7,407 bases of DNA from Bacillota bacterium (GCA_023440865.1 JAEXRM010000093.1:1-7407); one strand, 5' to 3'; positions 1-6,595 are shown, counted from the stretch's first letter. The notes: a model not told the origin generated them from the letters alone. Program-made: numbers and translations.

Positions 1-5
1 CCACA

Positions 6-26
6 CGGCTGCGCGCCGGTCTTTTT
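6..26 (+). terminator. Possible terminator tail of an upstream gene
   Basis: A short GC-rich inverted repeat (CGGC at 6-9, GCCG at 15-18, five-base loop) is followed closely by TCTTTTTG at 20-27. A GC hairpin running into a T tract is the classical form of an intrinsic terminator. The stem is only four pairs as seen here, and any gene it would serve lies before the window, so this is tentative. Confidence 0.25.
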
Positions 27-137
27 GATTCATTCGGTGACGGATGGATAGGTATTCCCTGAGGGGGGCATGGGGATGTGACAGGGAGGAACGGGGGCAA
101 GGAAGAAGAGCATCCGCCAGGGAGGAAAGGAGCCTTC

Positions 138-1283
138 ATGAACGAATCCTTCACCAAAAGCGCACCGGTACAGGACCGCCCGCGCTTTGCCGTACTGGGT
201 GCGGGAAACGGCGGAACCGCCATGGCGGGCCACCTGTCCCTGCTGGGCTTCGACGTGAGCCTGTACAACCGCAGCGAGGACAAGATCCGCGCCATCCAGG
301 GAGGCGGGGGGCTTGAGATCATCTCGGACAGCGAAACCCATCCACAGGGCTTCGCCACCTTGTCCGTCGTCACGAGCAACATGGAGGATGCGATTGCGGG
401 ACGCGAGATCCTGATGGTGGTCATACCCGCTTTCGGCCACAAGGACATCGCCGAGCAGATGGCCCCCTTTCTCAAGGACGGGCAGATCATCGTGCTGAAT
501 CCCGGAAGAACAGGCGGCGCGCTCGAGGTGCTGCAGGCCATCCGCAGCCGGGGATGCATGGCCCGGGTCATCGTCTGCGAGGCGCAGACCCTGCTGTATG
601 CCTGCCGTTCGCTGAATCCCGGCCAAACCAGGATCTTCGGCATCAAGAACAGCGTGCCGGTTGCCGCCATTCCGGCCCACATGACACCCCATGTCGTCAG
701 GCGGCTCCGGATTGCGCTGCCGCAGTTCGCTCCCGGTGACAACGTCATCAAGACAAGTCTGGACAACATCGGCGCCATCTTCCATCCCACGGTGACGGTG
801 CTCAACGCGGCCCGCATCGAAAGCACCCAGGGCAACTTCGACTACTACACGGAGGGCATCACCCCTGCGGTCGCCACCATTTTGGAAAACCTGGACCGCG
901 AGCGTGTGTCGGTTGCGGAGGCCCTCGGCTTCCAGGCCATGTCCGCACGCGAATGGCTCTACATCGCCTACAATGCGGCCGGCAGAAGCCTGTTCGAGGC
1001 CATCCGGAACAACCGCGGGTATGACGGCATCAAGGCACCGAAGACCGTATTCCACCGGTACATCACCGAGGACGTCCCCATGAGCCTGGTGCCGATCGCG
1101 GAGTGGGGCCGCTTCGCCGATGTGCCGACACCCACCATCGACGCGATCATCCATTTGGCCGGCGTGCTGCATGGGACGGACTACCGGGCCGAGGGGCGCA
1201 CGCTGGCGCGGATGGGGCTGGAGGGCAAAACGCTGCGCGAGGTGCGCCGGTTCGTGCTGGACGGCGATCTGTCCGACGGGTGA
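138..1283 (+). CDS. Octopine/nopaline dehydrogenase family NAD(P)-dependent oxidoreductase
   Basis: The product is 381 residues and soluble, with no signal peptide or membrane segment. Residues about 16-45 form the start of a Rossmann fold with the nucleotide-binding motif G21-A-G-N-G-G26. The C-terminal half has the hallmarks of the octopine dehydrogenase domain: IFHP with His216, the expected catalytic histidine, then a YTEGITPAV stretch, a DRERVSVAEALG stretch, and TEDVP with Asp312. Known family members reductively condense an amino acid with a 2-keto acid using NAD(P)H, or run this in reverse. The substrates here cannot be read from the sequence. The ATG at 138 is preferred because GGAGGAAAGGAG lies directly upstream at 121-132; an in-frame GTG at 78 would add 20 low-complexity residues. 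The stop is 21 bases before the cobalamin-domain gene, so the two are probably cotranscribed. The family is confident and the role is not. Confidence 0.88.
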   Translation: MNESFTKSAPVQDRPRFAVLGAGNGGTAMAGHLSLLGFDVSLYNRSEDKIRAIQGGGGLEIISDSETHPQGFATLSVVTSNMEDAIAGREILMVVIPAFGHKDIAEQMAPFLKDGQIIVLNPGRTGGALEVLQAIRSRGCMARVIVCEAQTLLYACRSLNPGQTRIFGIKNSVPVAAIPAHMTPHVVRRLRIALPQFAPGDNVIKTSLDNIGAIFHPTVTVLNAARIESTQGNFDYYTEGITPAVATILENLDRERVSVAEALGFQAMSAREWLYIAYNAAGRSLFEAIRNNRGYDGIKAPKTVFHRYITEDVPMSLVPIAEWGRFADVPTPTIDAIIHLAGVLHGTDYRAEGRTLARMGLEGKTLREVRRFVLDGDLSDG

Positions 1284-1304
1284 TCCCGGGGAAGGAGCAT
1301 CATC

Positions 1305-2972
1305 ATGAAAGGAACCGTTGTGGCCGGTGCATTGGGCAACTGCGTGCATGTGGCCGGCGTGGTCCATTTTCTGCGCGAGGCCGAGGCATTGGGGTACGAG
1401 CCGGTGTTTCTCGGAGCCGCTGTTCCGGTCGAGGATTTCGTCGCGGCCATCCGCCGCCACAGGCCTTCGATCGTGGGTGTCAGCTACCGGCTGACACCCG
1501 AGGTGGCCTCTTTGCTGTTCGACGCGTTCGACGCCGCGATCGGCAACGCCTTCACCTCTGCGGAACGCGGCAACATGCGCCTGATGTTCGGCGGCACGCC
1601 GCCTGTCTGCGAGGTGGCGCGGCGGACAGGCATATTCACCCATTGCTTTGATGGCCTCGAGCATCCGCAGGCGGTGCGTGCCGCCCTCGGCGGGTTGTCC
1701 GGCCGCAAGACGGCCGCTATGACGGAAGACAGTCTGGCTGCGCGCATCGGTGCGGCGGCCGGATATCCGCTGCTGCGTCATCATGTGGGACTGCCGACAC
1801 TTGAAAGCACGGTCGAGGCGGTGGAGACCATCGCGCGCGCGGGCGTGCTCGACATCGTCTCGCTGGCGCCCGACCAGAACGCGCAGGAATCCTTCTTCCG
1901 GCCCGAACAGATGGATCCGCGGCTTGACGGGGCCGGCGGTGTGCCGGTCCGCAGCCGGGAGGACCTGCTCCGCATCAAGGAAGCGACAAGACAGGGCAAC
2001 CACCCGTTGGTGCGCATCTACTCCGGCACGCGCGACCTGCTGCAGTGGGCGGCGCTATCCGAGGAGACACTCCGCAACGCATGGGGCGCGGTGCCGCTGT
2101 GCTGGTACAACGCGCTCGACGGCAGATCGCCGCGATCGCCTGCGGCGTCGATCGCGGAAAACCAGACGGCCATGCGCTGGTACGGGGAGCGCGGCTTGCC
2201 GCTCGAAGTCAACGAGGCCCATCACTGGAGCCTGCGCGACGCCCATGACACCATCGCCGTCGCCGCCGCCTGGCTGGCCGCCTGGAATGCCAAGCGCGCC
2301 GGAGTGCGGCTCTATGTGTCCCAGTACATGCTCAACACGCCGCCCACGACCTCGCCGGCGATGGATCTGGCCAAGATGGCCGCCAAGATCGAGCTCGTCG
2401 AGTCCCTGCACGATGAAAGCTTCACCACCCTGCGGCAGACCCGGGCGGGACTGTTGCACCTCTCGCCGCGGATGCGCGTGGCCAAGGGCCAGCTGGCCGC
2501 CTCGACCATGCTGGCGCTGCAGCTCAAGCCGCAGATCGTGCATGTGGTGGGATACTGCGAGGGGGATCATGCCGCGGGGGCGGAGGATGTGATCGAGAGC
2601 TGCGAGATCGTGCAGGGGGTCATCCGCAACTGCCTCGACGGACAGCCGGATTTCATGGCCGACCCGGCGGTTGCCGCACGCAAGCACCTGCTGGTTCAGG
2701 AGGCAAGGCTTCTGCTGGATGCGATCCGCGGGCTGGGGGAGGGGACAGCGGATCCGCTGTCCGATCCGGACGTGCTGGCACGGGCCATCGGGCTGGGGCT
2801 GCTTGATGCGCCGCATCTGAAAGGGAATCCGCATGCGGCCGGGCAGTTGGAAACCCGGTGCGTGGATGGCGCGATCCATGCCTGGCATCGCGAAACGGGG
2901 GCGATCCTGCCGGAAAGCCGGCGGATCGGCATGATCCTGGACTCCGGCAAGCGAGTGGCGGATGCGGGATGA
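1305..2972 (+). CDS. Cobalamin-binding-domain protein with mutase-like C-terminal barrel, function unknown
   Basis: The product is 555 residues and soluble. Residues 1-about 115 resemble a B12-binding Rossmann-like domain: a GNCVHVAG motif at 11-18 aligns with the DxHxxG cobalt-ligand loop (His15), followed by FLGAAVPVEDFV, then SYRLT at 60-64 and GG at 96-97 in the positions of the usual S-x-L and GG motifs. The Asp of DxHxxG is Cys13 here. From about residue 145 to 440 comes a long alpha/beta region with conserved-looking motifs: NEAHHW at 303-308, SQY at 339-341, and YCEGDH at 417-422. The order and size recall glutamate mutase and related B12 enzymes, but I do not recognise a named enzyme. 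It could be an adenosylcobalamin mutase, a methyl-transfer protein or a B12-sensing protein. The start follows GGGGAAGGAG with good spacing. It is the second gene of an operon with the opine-dehydrogenase-like gene, which suggests consecutive steps in amino acid metabolism (inference). Confidence 0.8.
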   Translation: MKGTVVAGALGNCVHVAGVVHFLREAEALGYEPVFLGAAVPVEDFVAAIRRHRPSIVGVSYRLTPEVASLLFDAFDAAIGNAFTSAERGNMRLMFGGTPPVCEVARRTGIFTHCFDGLEHPQAVRAALGGLSGRKTAAMTEDSLAARIGAAAGYPLLRHHVGLPTLESTVEAVETIARAGVLDIVSLAPDQNAQESFFRPEQMDPRLDGAGGVPVRSREDLLRIKEATRQGNHPLVRIYSGTRDLLQWAALSEETLRNAWGAVPLCWYNALDGRSPRSPAASIAENQTAMRWYGERGLPLEVNEAHHWSLRDAHDTIAVAAAWLAAWNAKRAGVRLYVSQYMLNTPPTTSPAMDLAKMAAKIELVESLHDESFTTLRQTRAGLLHLSPRMRVAKGQLAASTMLALQLKPQIVHVVGYCEGDHAAGAEDVIESCEIVQGVIRNCLDGQPDFMADPAVAARKHLLVQEARLLLDAIRGLGEGTADPLSDPDVLARAIGLGLLDAPHLKGNPHAAGQLETRCVDGAIHAWHRETGAILPESRRIGMILDSGKRVADAG

Positions 2973-2983
2973 CGTGACGGGAC

Positions 2984-3017
2984 CCGGCAGGAGATGCTCG
3001 GATTGGACTGCCTGCGG
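2984..3017. other. Weak hairpin between convergent genes
   Basis: GCAGG at 2987-2991 pairs with CCTGC at 3011-3015, and two further C-G pairs lie beyond a bulged G. It fills most of the 46-base gap between the convergent cobalamin-protein and ktrB stop codons. No T tract follows on either strand, so it is at best a weak bidirectional terminator or a pause site. Confidence 0.2.
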
Positions 3018-3018
3018 A

Positions 3019-4383
3019 TTAGCCAACCACAATCTTGCCTTCGGGGTAGACGATGTCGCCACCCTTTCTTCCGGCGAAGGAAAGCGTGATGGCGAAGGTC
3101 ATGGGGCCAACGCGGCCCATGAACATCGTCAGAATGTGGACGATCTTGGCGAACAGCCCGTAATCGGCGGAAGTGGTGATGCCGACGGACAAACCCACGG
3201 TGCCGAAAGCGGATGCCGTTTCAAACAATGCGTTGATGAGCCGGAATTCCGGATTGACGAGCGCGACGAGCATGGTGGCGGCGATGAGCCAGAACCCGGA
3301 CAGGGTGATGATCGTGAAGGCCCTGAGCGCGGTGGAGATGGGGATGTGCCGTTGCTGGAACACCATCTTGTCGCGCGACCGGATGACCATGACGATGCAG
3401 ATGAGCGCCACACCGAACGTGTTGACCTTGATGCCGCCGGCCGTCGAACCGGATGCGGCGCCGATGAACATGAGCAGCGAGGTGAACACCTTCGTGACGT
3501 CGTTCATGGCGTTGAGGTTGAAGGAGGCGTATCCGGCGGTGCGTGCGTTGACCGAGAGAAAGACCGATGCGTTCACCGCTTCCATGGTCGGCATGCGGCC
3601 CAGCGTGTTCGCGTTGCCGCGCTCCACCAGGTAGACGAACAGCGCGCCGCCCACCCAGAGGATGACCGATATGAACAGGACGATTTTCGTGTGGATCTTC
3701 AACGAACGGGTCTTCCTGTAGTTCCAGACATCCTGCCAGACGATGAAGCCAAGGCCGCCCAGCATGATCAGGCCGCTGATGGTGTAGATGACAAGCGGGT
3801 TCCCGTTGTAGTCGCTCATGCTCTTCAATCCGCCGAGCACATCGAAGCCGGCGTTGCAGAAGGCTGACACGGCATGCCAGACGCCGAAGTAGACGCCCTG
3901 CAAGCCGAATTGCGGAACGAAGGCGATCGTGAGCAGCACCGCGCCGATGCCTTCGACAATGAAGACGGCAACGACGACGGTGCGGATGAGCTTGACCGAA
4001 TCGTGCCAGTCGAAGGTGTTGAGCGATTCCTGGGCGAGCACCATGCTCTTGAGGCCCGACTTGCGGCCCAGAATCGACATGAAGAAGGTGGCCAGCGTGA
4101 TGAGGCCGAGACCGCCTATCTGGATGAGCACAAGGATGACCAGCTCACCCACGGTGGACCAGTGGTCGCCTGTATCGAATACGATCAGGCCGGTGACACA
4201 GGTGGCCGAGGTCGCGGTATACAGGGCATCGATGAACGCGGTCGATCCGCCGTCCTCCGAACAGACCGGCAGGGTCAACGCGAGCGTGCCGATGGCGATG
4301 ACAACGAAAAAACTGATGAAGACGATGATCGGCGGAGAGATCATCGTCAACTTGTGGCGGAGGTCGTGCAACAATCTGTCCAT
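3019..4383 (-). CDS. ktrB: KtrB/TrkH-type potassium transporter membrane subunit
   Basis: The product is 454 residues, a normal KtrB length, and is almost entirely hydrophobic helices. It shows the four-repeat membrane-pore-membrane plan of the SKT family. The four selectivity-filter segments are visible: TCVTG at 61-65, NAGFD at 177-181, NARTAGY at 279-285 and GTVGLS at 394-399, each with its filter glycine. The flexible gate segment after the third pore reads GAASGSTAGG around 308-317, and the family-typical MGRVGP sits near the C-terminus at 422-427. KtrB forms a dimer in the cytoplasmic membrane and takes up K+ in a Na+-stimulated manner, normally gated by the cytosolic KtrA ring. No ktrA is beside it in this window. 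The start at 4383 is chosen because AGAAGGAA lies just upstream; a longer in-frame start at 4482 adds 33 polar residues that do not fit the family. It is convergent with the cobalamin operon and divergent from the sodium-pump genes. Confidence 0.93.
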   Translation of the reverse strand: MDRLLHDLRHKLTMISPPIIVFISFFVVIAIGTLALTLPVCSEDGGSTAFIDALYTATSATCVTGLIVFDTGDHWSTVGELVILVLIQIGGLGLITLATFFMSILGRKSGLKSMVLAQESLNTFDWHDSVKLIRTVVVAVFIVEGIGAVLLTIAFVPQFGLQGVYFGVWHAVSAFCNAGFDVLGGLKSMSDYNGNPLVIYTISGLIMLGGLGFIVWQDVWNYRKTRSLKIHTKIVLFISVILWVGGALFVYLVERGNANTLGRMPTMEAVNASVFLSVNARTAGYASFNLNAMNDVTKVFTSLLMFIGAASGSTAGGIKVNTFGVALICIVMVIRSRDKMVFQQRHIPISTALRAFTIITLSGFWLIAATMLVALVNPEFRLINALFETASAFGTVGLSVGITTSADYGLFAKIVHILTMFMGRVGPMTFAITLSFAGRKGGDIVYPEGKIVVG

Positions 4384-4430
4384 ATGATGTTCCTTCTGTT
4401 GTCTGACATTCCTGTCGTTTCCCTCAGGAC

Positions 4431-4459
4431 ATGATATCCGATCACTTCGGCAAAAACAA
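4431..4459 (-). promoter_or_regulatory. Candidate sigma-70-type promoter of ktrB
   Basis: On the minus strand, TTGTTT (4459-4454) and TATCAT (4436-4431) are separated by 17 bases. The -10 matches TATAAT at five of six positions; the -35 matches only three of six. It would give a leader of about 40 bases before the ktrB start, too short for a large riboswitch. Confidence 0.45.
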
Positions 4460-4521
4460 GAAGCGTGTGACAGATGGGCCATCTTGCGCGGGTTTCATGT
4501 TTCATTATCCATACAAGTCAA

Positions 4522-4551
4522 TTGACGCGCAGGTTGTCGAAATGGTATGAT
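4522..4551 (+). promoter_or_regulatory. Candidate promoter of the oadG-oadB unit
   Basis: TTGACG at 4522-4527 and TATGAT at 4546-4551 are separated by 18 bases, and the -10 is preceded by TGG, an extended -10 element. Both hexamers match consensus at five of six positions. Transcription would begin near 4556-4558, giving a leader of about 95 bases. It faces away from the ktrB promoter, about 60 bases distant. Confidence 0.6.
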
Positions 4552-4556
4552 TCGCA

Positions 4557-4640
4557 TTGTATGCCGGATCAATGAAGCGTTGCCGTTCCGGCAATCGCCC
4601 AATCGAAGGGCGGCATGCAACTACCTCATCAGGGAAAGGC
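4557..4640 (+). promoter_or_regulatory. Possible structured RNA leader of oadG
   Basis: TTGTATGCCG at 4557-4566 can pair with CGGCATGCAA at 4611-4620 as ten consecutive pairs with one G-U. Inside it lie TTGCCG/CGGCAA with a three-base loop (4580-4594) and GCCC/GGGC (4597-4600 with 4608-4611, whose last pair competes with the outer stem). Together these make a three-way-junction-like fold starting at the predicted transcript 5' end and ending 11 bases before the ribosome binding site. Alternatives exist: TGCCGG 4562-4567 can pair with CCGGCA 4588-4593, and GCCGTTCC 4582-4589 can pair at seven of eight positions with GGAAAGGC 4633-4640, which contains the ribosome binding site. I do not recognise a known riboswitch class. 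The pairings are read by eye and not energy-scored. Confidence 0.35.
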
Positions 4641-4651
4641 GGTCATCACGC

Positions 4652-5053
4652 ATGTCATTTCAGGACAAGCTCCAACTCAGCGGTGTTGTCAGCTTCACGG
4701 GTGTCACGGTGGTCTTCGTCGTACTCATCCTGCTGATCGTCATCATCAGTCTGTTCTCGCGCATCATTTCCCGTACCGGGCGCGGCAAGACCGAAGACGG
4801 TTCCGTATCGGATGCGGATTACCAGGATGATGATGGTTACGGGGAGAGCGTCATCGAAACGGTTGACGCGGAAGCGGGCGAAACGGATCAGGACACGCCG
4901 TCGACCGAACTGGTCGCCGCCATCATGGCCGCACTCACGGCCTTCATGGGCGAAGGCGCCTCTTTCCGTCTCCGGTCCATCCGCCGCACGCATGCCAATG
5001 CGCCGGCATGGAATGTCTCCGGCAGGCAGGAGTATCTGCAGACCCGGCTGTAA
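4652..5053 (+). CDS. OadG-family small subunit of a Na+-translocating decarboxylase
   Basis: The product is 133 residues with one N-terminal membrane helix (about 14-36), then a charged linker that is strongly acidic from 48 to 81, and a C-terminal segment with PSTELVAAIMAAL at 83-95 and W120...SGR125...TR132. This layout is typical of the gamma/delta chain of oxaloacetate or methylmalonyl-CoA decarboxylases, which anchors and helps assemble the complex at the membrane and links the carboxyltransferase to the beta subunit. The start at 4652 gives the family-like N-terminus and follows AGGGAAAGGCGG with a rather long spacing; an upstream in-frame ATG at 4547 overlaps the candidate promoter and adds 35 unrelated residues. 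It lies 89 bases before the beta-subunit gene. Identity rests on architecture and neighbour, since these small subunits diverge quickly. The decarboxylase substrate is unknown, so no specific symbol is given. Confidence 0.75.
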   Translation: MSFQDKLQLSGVVSFTGVTVVFVVLILLIVIISLFSRIISRTGRGKTEDGSVSDADYQDDDGYGESVIETVDAEAGETDQDTPSTELVAAIMAALTAFMGEGASFRLRSIRRTHANAPAWNVSGRQEYLQTRL

Positions 5054-5084
5054 TGCAACCCTTTCTGCCGCCTAATGGATTGCA
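5054..5084 (+). other. Intra-operon inverted repeat
   Basis: TGCAACCC at 5054-5061 pairs with GGATTGCA at 5077-5084 at seven of eight positions, leaving a 15-base loop, directly after the OadG stop codon. No T tract follows. It could be a processing or attenuation hairpin that sets the ratio of the small subunit to the beta subunit, or chance. Confidence 0.25.
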
Positions 5085-5142
5085 TCTTGGGAATGACATG
5101 ATGCCATGAATATCCGCGCAAAAGATTGAGAGGAAACGCGAA

Positions 5143-6342
5143 ATGTTCACTGCATTCCTGGAATCCGTCTCAACCATGGCCCAGAAGTCGGGCATCGCAG
5201 GCATGGGCCTGTTGAATCTCGTGATGATCGGCATCGCCTGCTTCTTCATCTTCCTGGCGATCCGCCACAAGTTCGAGCCGCTGCTGCTGCTGCCCATCGC
5301 CTTCGGCATGCTGCTGGCCAACCTGCCGCTTGGCAACATGATGCATCCCGCCATCTGGGACAACATCCATGATGTGCAGTTCGCAGACCTGTTCGACAGC
5401 GAGAAGTTCGGCCTCATCGACATCCTGTACCTCGGTGTCAAGCTGGGCGTCTATCCGCCATTGATCTTCCTCGGCATCGGCGCGATGACCGACTTCGGCC
5501 CGCTGATCGCCAATCCGAAGAGCCTCATTCTGGGTGCCGCCGCACAGATCGGCATCTTCTTCACCTTCTTCGGCGCCATCATGCTGGGCTTCACGCCGCA
5601 GGAAGCGGGCTCCATCGCCATCATCGGCGGAGCGGACGGCCCGACGGCCATCTTCACGACCACGAAGCTCTCCCCGCATCTGCTGGGACCGATCGCGCTG
5701 GCGGCCTATTCCTATATGGCGCTGGTCCCCGTGATCCAGCCGCCGATCATGCGGCTGATGACCACGAAGAAGGAGCGCGCCGTCGTGATGGAGCAGCTCC
5801 GGCCTGTCTCGCAGACAGAAAAGATCCTGTTCCCGATCATCGTCGCCATCGTCGTTTCCCTCATCATTCCCGACGCCACCCCGCTGGTCGGCATGCTGAT
5901 GCTGGGCAACCTGTTCCGCGAGTCCGGTGTGGTCGGACGTCTTTCCGAGACATCCCAGAACGCGCTGATCAACATCATCACGATGTTCCTCGGCGTCTCC
6001 GTGGGTGCGACCGCATCCGCCGAGAAGCTGCAGCAGCCGGGTTATGGCATTCAGGCGCTGAAGATCATCGTGCTGGGCATGTTCGCCTTCGCCGTGTGCA
6101 CGGCGACCGGCGTGCTGTTCGGCAAGATCATGTACTGGGCGACGGGCGGCAAGGTCAATCCGCTGATCGGATCCGCCGGCGTGTCGGCTGTTCCGATGGC
6201 TGCCCGCGTTACCCAGAAGGTCGGTCAGGAGGAAAACCCCGGCAACTTCCTGCTGATGCACGCCATGGGCCCGAATGTCGCGGGTGTCATCGGATCCGCG
6301 GTCGCGGCCGGTGTCCTCATTTCCATCCTCGGAGGGAAGTGA
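5143..6342 (+). CDS. oadB: Sodium ion-translocating decarboxylase subunit beta
   Basis: The product is 399 residues and highly hydrophobic, with about ten membrane segments, close to the usual family length. It carries the invariant residues of the Na+ pump: Asp165 in GGADGPT (Asp203 of Klebsiella OadB), Tyr191 (Tyr229), and in the NPLIG...AGVSAVPMAAR block Asn339, Gly343, Ser348 and Arg355 (Asn373, Gly377, Ser382, Arg389). The C-terminal block NPGNFLLMHAMGPNVAGVIGS is also typical. This subunit decarboxylates the carboxybiotin carrier and exports Na+ across the cytoplasmic membrane in exchange for a proton. The same family serves oxaloacetate, methylmalonyl-CoA, glutaconyl-CoA and malonate decarboxylases, so the symbol marks the family and not the substrate. 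The start follows GAGAGGAAA. It is cotranscribed with the OadG-type gene and ends before a strong terminator. No alpha or biotin-carrier gene is adjacent. Confidence 0.95.
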   Translation: MFTAFLESVSTMAQKSGIAGMGLLNLVMIGIACFFIFLAIRHKFEPLLLLPIAFGMLLANLPLGNMMHPAIWDNIHDVQFADLFDSEKFGLIDILYLGVKLGVYPPLIFLGIGAMTDFGPLIANPKSLILGAAAQIGIFFTFFGAIMLGFTPQEAGSIAIIGGADGPTAIFTTTKLSPHLLGPIALAAYSYMALVPVIQPPIMRLMTTKKERAVVMEQLRPVSQTEKILFPIIVAIVVSLIIPDATPLVGMLMLGNLFRESGVVGRLSETSQNALINIITMFLGVSVGATASAEKLQQPGYGIQALKIIVLGMFAFAVCTATGVLFGKIMYWATGGKVNPLIGSAGVSAVPMAARVTQKVGQEENPGNFLLMHAMGPNVAGVIGSAVAAGVLISILGGK

Positions 6343-6349
6343 GCCCGGG

Positions 6350-6409
6350 TTCCAGCCATGCCGCATCGTTTCCTGAGATGACCATGACTGTTCCAACCAT
6401 GCCGCAACG
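6350..6409 (+). repeat. Imperfect 19-base direct repeat
   Basis: TTCCAGCCATGCCGCATCG at 6350-6368 recurs as TTCCAACCATGCCGCAACG at 6391-6409, with 17 of 19 identical and a start-to-start distance of 41. It lies between the oadB stop and the terminator, in non-coding sequence. Its role is unknown; it may be an old local duplication. Confidence 0.6.
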
Positions 6410-6416
6410 ATCGATC

Positions 6417-6459
6417 GAACGCCCGAAGCTGTGTCAAGCATGCAGCTTCGGGCGTTCTT
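6417..6459 (+). terminator. Rho-independent terminator after oadB
   Basis: GAACGCCCGAAGCTG (6417-6431) and CAGCTTCGGGCGTTC (6443-6457) form a perfect 15-pair stem with an 11-base loop. The right arm ends in GGGCGTTCTTCC, so the T tract is short, but the stem is long and GC-rich. It sits 75 bases after the oadB stop and separates the sodium-pump unit from pta. It overlaps a CGATCGATCG palindrome at 6408-6417. Confidence 0.75.
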
Positions 6460-6594
6460 CCGCGTTCCGGAAACCGTGCGAGGCAGGCAGGCCCCATGAC
6501 GGGTCAACCGGAACAGATCTGTCGGACAGGATGCGTCGGGCAACCCGCCCTTACGCCCAAATCCTATCACCAGATGCCATTTAAGCGTCCGATG
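6458..6594. other. Non-coding spacer with small palindromes
   Basis: Between the oadB terminator and the pta promoter there is no credible gene. It contains a perfect ten-base palindrome ACAGATCTGT (6513-6522) that overlaps the inverted repeat CTGTC-G-GACAG (6519-6529). Their function is unknown. Confidence 0.4.
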
Positions 6595-6595
6595 C

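Noticed and set aside
25..54. A promoter for the dehydrogenase operon at TTGATT with TAGGTA downstream.
   Set aside because: The -10 matches consensus at only two positions; the true promoter may lie before the window.
78..137. A GTG start 60 bases upstream for the dehydrogenase gene.
   Set aside because: It would add a Gly/Glu/Arg-rich segment made from the ribosome-binding region itself; the ATG at 138 has a near-perfect Shine-Dalgarno sequence.
30..2003. A 657-codon open frame on the minus strand opposite the dehydrogenase and the cobalamin gene.
   Set aside because: It spans the end of one clear gene, an intergenic gap and the start of the next, has an Arg/His/Gly-rich composition with no recognisable domain, and arises from the G/C-biased third codon positions of the real genes.
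2962..3867. A 301-codon plus-strand frame opposite ktrB, continuing in a second frame at 3874-4434.
   Set aside because: It is very rich in Asp, Glu, His and Arg without any motif, again the antisense image of a membrane protein; the ktrB frame carries all four pore signatures.
4384..4521. A c-di-AMP (ydaO-type) riboswitch in front of ktrB, as found for some K+ transporters.
   Set aside because: The candidate promoter leaves only about 40 bases of leader, and the conserved elements of that large RNA are not visible.
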